NCBI RefSeq assembly: GCF_042664795.1
Contig: NZ_JBHTBN010000001.1
Span: 620,001 to 684,000 of the forward strand
Direction: 5' to 3'
From: Jejudonia soesokkakensis
GTDB taxonomy: Bacteria; Bacteroidota; Bacteroidia; Flavobacteriales; Flavobacteriaceae
DNA: 64,000 nt
Shown here in pieces: positions 61,487 through 64,000 of this stretch. The notes below the pieces were generated by a model, which worked only from the letters and a program-made list of their open reading frames with translations, was not told the DNA's origin and did no database searches. Numbering within the stretch: the stretch's first letter is position 1; the number at the start of each line of letters is the position of its first letter. Both the position numbers and the translations under genes were made by a program.

Positions 61487-61582
61487 ATGGCAATAAAGTC
61501 AAACAGCAAGCCTCAACCAAAAAAAGCACCAGCGAAAGCTCCTGCTAAGAAGGCTCCACAGACTACTCCTAAGAAGAAGTAA
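61487..61582 (+). CDS. 31-residue Lys/Ala/Pro-rich basic peptide
   Basis: A short frame, MAIKSNSKPQPKKAPAKAP and on to TTPKKK, with 10 Lys, 6 Pro and 6 Ala and no acidic residue. It resembles the tail of histone H1 or HctB-like nucleoid proteins, though similarity of composition is weak evidence. It stands alone in a 320-bp gap between the metal block and a small membrane protein gene. A TACATTTA box (7 of 8) lies 28 bp upstream. Two hairpins follow. Confidence 0.5.
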   Translation: MAIKSNSKPQPKKAPAKAPAKKAPQTTPKKK

Positions 61583-61597
61583 TTTGTGTTTTGGGAC

Positions 61598-61650
61598 AGG
61601 TTTATTATCGAAATAAACCTTCTGAAGTAGCATCTTTAAAAATGCTACTT
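61598..61650. other. Two tandem hairpins after the basic peptide gene
   Basis: AGGTTTATT/AATAAACCT (61598-61620, 5-nt loop) and AAGTAGCAT/ATGCTACTT (61625-61650, 8-nt loop) are both perfect. Neither has a T-run, so they may be RNA structure or processing sites rather than terminators. Confidence 0.5.
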
Positions 61651-61675
61651 ACGTAAATTGGAAGAATCCAAATGA

Positions 61676-61711
61676 GAAAACCACCAAAGAACAGGTGGTT
61701 TTCTTATTTTT
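61676..61711 (+). terminator. Terminator before the small membrane protein gene
   Basis: A perfect 10-bp stem GAAAACCACC/GGTGGTTTTC (61676-61685, 61694-61703) followed by TTATTTTT. It covers the first codons of a longer frame that begins at 61672, so the gene must start later, at 61717. The tail contains TATTTTTA, a possible -7 box for that gene. Confidence 0.7.
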
Positions 61712-61716
61712 ACACT

Positions 61717-61929
61717 ATGATACGTAAGCCTAGAATTTTATTATACATTATCACAGTAGTTGTTTTAATTGCAGCCATTATCTGGGAATACTATATGCAA
61801 CAATGGTTGTCATATCAGCCACAAGGAGGAGAGGCAGTAGTTAGAACCGATTTATTTGTGATTTGGCCTGTAGTTTTAACTCTTGTTGCTGTTTCTGGCT
61901 TCAAATTATTTGTTGAGAATCGTAAATAA
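61717..61929 (+). CDS. Small two-TM membrane protein of unknown function
   Basis: 70 residues from ATG 61717. Two hydrophobic segments (about 8-27 and 46-62) joined by a short loop WEYYMQQWLSYQPQGG. No family is recognised. It begins just after a terminator and ends before the convergent groEL terminator. Confidence 0.6.
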   Translation: MIRKPRILLYIITVVVLIAAIIWEYYMQQWLSYQPQGGEAVVRTDLFVIWPVVLTLVAVSGFKLFVENRK

Positions 61930-61969
61930 TTGTTTAGCTGGGGGTTGATAGCTGGGAGTAAAAAAAGCA

Positions 61970-61996
61970 AAAGCCTTCGTTTCTAACGAAGGCTTT
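61970..61996 (-). terminator. Terminator of groES-groEL
   Basis: A perfect 12-bp stem AAAGCCTTCGTT/AACGAAGGCTTT with a 3-nt loop. On the minus strand it is followed by TGCTTTTTTT, making a strong groEL terminator; on the plus strand the tail is weaker but may serve the small membrane protein gene. Confidence 0.8.
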
Positions 61997-62044
61997 ATAA
62001 TTTATAACTGAATTACTTTAATAGGTGTCAATGGTGATTTGCCA

Positions 62045-63676
62045 TTACATCATGCCTGGCATTCCGCCGCCGCCCATAGGAGGCATTGCAGGCGTATCTT
62101 CTTTGATGTCTACCAATGCACATTCGGTCGTTAAGATCATTCCAGCCACAGAAGCTGCATTCTCTAATGCAATTCTAGTTACTTTTTTAGGATCGATAAT
62201 TCCGGTTTTTAGCATATCAACATAGGTTTCAGATTTTGCGTCGTACCCAAAGTTTTTCTTTCCTTCCTGTACTTTATTGATCACCACAGATCCTTCACCC
62301 CCTGCATTTTCTACGATGGTTCTTAATGGAGCTTCAATTGCTTTGGACACAATCTGTATTCCGGTGGTTTCATCCATAGTGTCTGATGTTAGCTTTTCAA
62401 GTACTTTTTGAGCTCTTACAAAGGCCACGCCACCACCAGCAACAATACCTTCTTCTACCGCAGCACGGGTTGCATGTAATGCATCATCTACACGATCTTT
62501 CTTTTCTTTCATTTCAACTTCACTAGCAGCTCCCACATACAAAACTGCAACACCTCCAGCTAATTTCGCCAGACGTTCCTGTAGTTTTTCCTTGTCATAA
62601 TCACTTGTCGTAGATTCAATCTGTGCTTTGATCTGTCCCACTCGAGTTTTAATGTTGTTTTTATCACCAGCACCATTTACAATAGTAGTGTTGTCCTTAT
62701 CGATGGTTACTGTTTCTGCAGTACCTAACATATCAACTGTTGCATTTTCAAGAGTAAATCCTCTCTCTTCAGAAATAACAGTACCACCCGTTAAGATCGC
62801 AATATCTTCTAACATTGCTTTTCTTCGGTCACCAAATCCTGGTGCTTTTACCGCAGCAATTTTTAAAGATCCACGAAGTTTATTAACCACCAAAGTAGCT
62901 AGTGCTTCTCCGTCAACATCTTCTGCAATAATTAAAAGCGACTTTCCTTGTTGCGCTACAGGCTCCAGGATAGGCATTAAATCTTTCATAGAAGAAATCT
63001 TTTTGTCATATAGCATGATCATTGGATTCTCCAGTTCAGTTTGCATTTTTTCACTGTCTGTAACGAAGTATGGAGATAAATATCCTCTGTCAAACTGCAT
63101 TCCTTCTACCACATCTACATACGTATCTGTTCCTTTGGCTTCTTCAACAGTAATCACACCCTCTTTTCCTACTTTTCCAAAAGCTTTAGCAATTAGATCA
63201 CCAATTTGCTCATCATTATTTGCAGAAATAGACGCAACTTGTTTTATCTTATCTGAAGAATTTCCAACCTTAGTAGATTGTTTCTCTAGATCTTTGACAA
63301 TCGCCTCCACGGCTTTATCAATGCCTCTTTTTAAATCCATAGGATTTGCACCTGCAGCAACATTCTTTAAGCCTTCTTTTACGATTGCCTGTGCTAATAC
63401 AGTCGCTGTTGTGGTTCCATCACCAGCAAGGTCATTGGTTTTGCTAGCAACCTCTTTTACCATTTGAGCACCCATGTTTTCCAGCGCATCTTCCAGTTCG
63501 ATCTCTTTTGCTACCGAAACTCCATCTTTAGTTACTTGTGGTGCTCCAAAACTTTTACTAATAATTACATTTCGTCCCTTAGGCCCTAAGGTTACTTTTA
63601 CTGCGTTTGCCAATGCGTCTACACCACGCTTGATCGCGTCACGTGCTTCTACATCAAATTTTATATCTTTTGCCAT
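62045..63676 (-). CDS. groL: Chaperonin GroEL
   Basis: 543 residues from ATG 63674-63676 (MAKDIKFD); a longer frame from 63694 adds an unlikely extension. ATP-site motifs LGPKGRN, GDGTTTATVL and the C-terminal GGM-rich tail (PPMGGGGMPGMM) are all present. It forms the double-ring folding chamber with GroES, whose gene is 76 bp upstream on the same strand. Confidence 0.98.
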   Translation of the reverse strand: MAKDIKFDVEARDAIKRGVDALANAVKVTLGPKGRNVIISKSFGAPQVTKDGVSVAKEIELEDALENMGAQMVKEVASKTNDLAGDGTTTATVLAQAIVKEGLKNVAAGANPMDLKRGIDKAVEAIVKDLEKQSTKVGNSSDKIKQVASISANNDEQIGDLIAKAFGKVGKEGVITVEEAKGTDTYVDVVEGMQFDRGYLSPYFVTDSEKMQTELENPMIMLYDKKISSMKDLMPILEPVAQQGKSLLIIAEDVDGEALATLVVNKLRGSLKIAAVKAPGFGDRRKAMLEDIAILTGGTVISEERGFTLENATVDMLGTAETVTIDKDNTTIVNGAGDKNNIKTRVGQIKAQIESTTSDYDKEKLQERLAKLAGGVAVLYVGAASEVEMKEKKDRVDDALHATRAAVEEGIVAGGGVAFVRAQKVLEKLTSDTMDETTGIQIVSKAIEAPLRTIVENAGGEGSVVINKVQEGKKNFGYDAKSETYVDMLKTGIIDPKKVTRIALENAASVAGMILTTECALVDIKEDTPAMPPMGGGGMPGMM

Positions 63677-63752
63677 AATTTTTTCTTTGTGCAAAAAGCT
63701 ATAGGTTCTATGCCTTATGCTTTAAGCGGTTATTTTAATTTTCTAAAATTAT

Positions 63753-64000
63753 TTATATGATTGCGAGTATATCATCTTCCCGCATGATGAGGTAATCTTT
63801 ACCTTCATACTTTAATTCGCTTCCAGAATACTTTCCGTAGAGAACAGTGTCACCTACTTTCACAGTCATTTTGTGGTCTTTTTTGCCATTTCCAACCGAG
63901 GCTACTTTGCCTTGTTGGGGTTTCTCTTTTGCAGAGTCGGGAACATATAGTCCAGAAGCAGTTTTGGTCTCTGCTGGCTGAGGTTCTACTAGTACTCTGT
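63753..64000 (-). CDS. groS: Co-chaperonin GroES (5' end cut by window)
   Basis: 81 residues plus stop (TAA at 63753-63755). The frame is open to the window end, so about ten N-terminal residues are missing. The protein begins RVLVEPQPAE and has SGLYVPDSAKEKPQQGKV, the mobile loop, and ends EDDILAII as in GroES. It caps GroEL and is in the same operon. Confidence 0.95.
   Translation of the reverse strand, partial: RVLVEPQPAETKTASGLYVPDSAKEKPQQGKVASVGNGKKDHKMTVKVGDTVLYGKYSGSELKYEGKDYLIMREDDILAII

Noticed and set aside
61930..61960. TAGCTGGG repeated twice with a short spacer
   Set aside because: Too short and too few units to claim as a repeat element; noted only as similar to simple words common in these genomes.
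62628..63467. Long open frame antisense to groEL (279 codons)
   Set aside because: It is a by-product of groEL codon use; Ser/Ile-rich with no domain, and groEL is certain.
1..64000. tRNA, rRNA, phage or transposon genes
   Set aside because: Looked for in the gaps between genes; no cloverleaf-like sequences, rRNA motifs, integrases or transposases were recognised by eye.

Overview
The window is AT-rich chromosomal DNA from a member of the Bacteroidota, almost certainly the class Flavobacteriia (family Flavobacteriaceae-like). The evidence is the type IX secretion pair porU-porV, the exosortase variant XrtF with its partner gene, a GYDIA-type GHMP kinase beside HMG-CoA reductase, SurE/LpxB/MreBCD gene orders usual for the group, and recurrent promoters of the form TTG-N17-23-TAnnTTTG. 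There are no rRNA or tRNA genes, transposases, phage genes or CRISPR arrays that I can see. It reads as stable core chromosome.

Layout. 1-4.7 kb: porU (cut by the window start), porV, cdd. 4.8-7.5 kb: pyruvate dehydrogenase E1-alpha and E2. 7.6-11.4 kb: a tight plus-strand run of SDR oxidoreductase, SprT-like metalloprotease, mannose-1-phosphate guanylyltransferase and a DUF389 membrane protein. 11.4-19.6 kb (minus): MlaF/MlaE-type lipid transporter, alkaline phosphatase lipoprotein, a glycosyltransferase/methyltransferase/KAS III trio, and gcvP. 19.8-24.0 kb: a UbiA-like membrane protein convergent with an ECF sigma/zinc anti-sigma pair, an M3 peptidase and purE. 24.1-28 kb: GSCFA protein, a surface-type lipoprotein, a repeat-filled 384-bp gap and a PQQ-like propeller. 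28-35.4 kb: mevalonate genes (minus), then DPP IV plus peptide transporter and two tandem thioredoxin-like proteins. 35.4-40.3 kb (minus): ComEC, NlpC/P60 lipoprotein, lpxB, a small membrane protein and surE. 40.5-44.7 kb: C-terminal processing protease, oligopeptide ABC permease, NucA-type endonuclease. 44.7-52.9 kb (minus): a small membrane protein/XRE regulator pair, then the cell-elongation operon mreB-mreC-mreD-mrdA-rodA with purH upstream. 53-56 kb: FtsX/MacB-like permease, GAF-type methionine sulfoxide reductase, xrtF and partner. 56-61.4 kb: a seven-gene plus-strand block that looks like a metal (probably copper) handling system. 61.4-64 kb: a 31-residue basic peptide gene, a small membrane protein and groEL/groES (groES cut by the window end).

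How the parts connect. PorU/PorV attach type IX cargo to the cell surface. DPP IV and the neighbouring POT transporter form a dipeptide release-and-uptake route. MreBCD/PBP2/RodA form a complete elongasome. HMG-CoA reductase and the GHMP kinase belong to the mevalonate route. The metal block combines two lipoproteins with surface-export-like signals, an outer-membrane barrel, a periplasmic double HMA protein, an ArsP/SO_0444-like permease and an HMA-MauE fusion, without a P-type ATPase or regulator in sight.

The most notable non-coding features are a 116-bp duplication that copies the last 14 codons and stop of rodA, a 384-bp gap holding two terminators, a 20-bp-arm palindrome, a diverged 53-bp direct repeat and ten heptamer repeats, several exact TAnnTTTG boxes lying 4-20 bp from start codons (very short or leaderless transcripts), and an inverted repeat that brackets the -7 box and start codon of surE.
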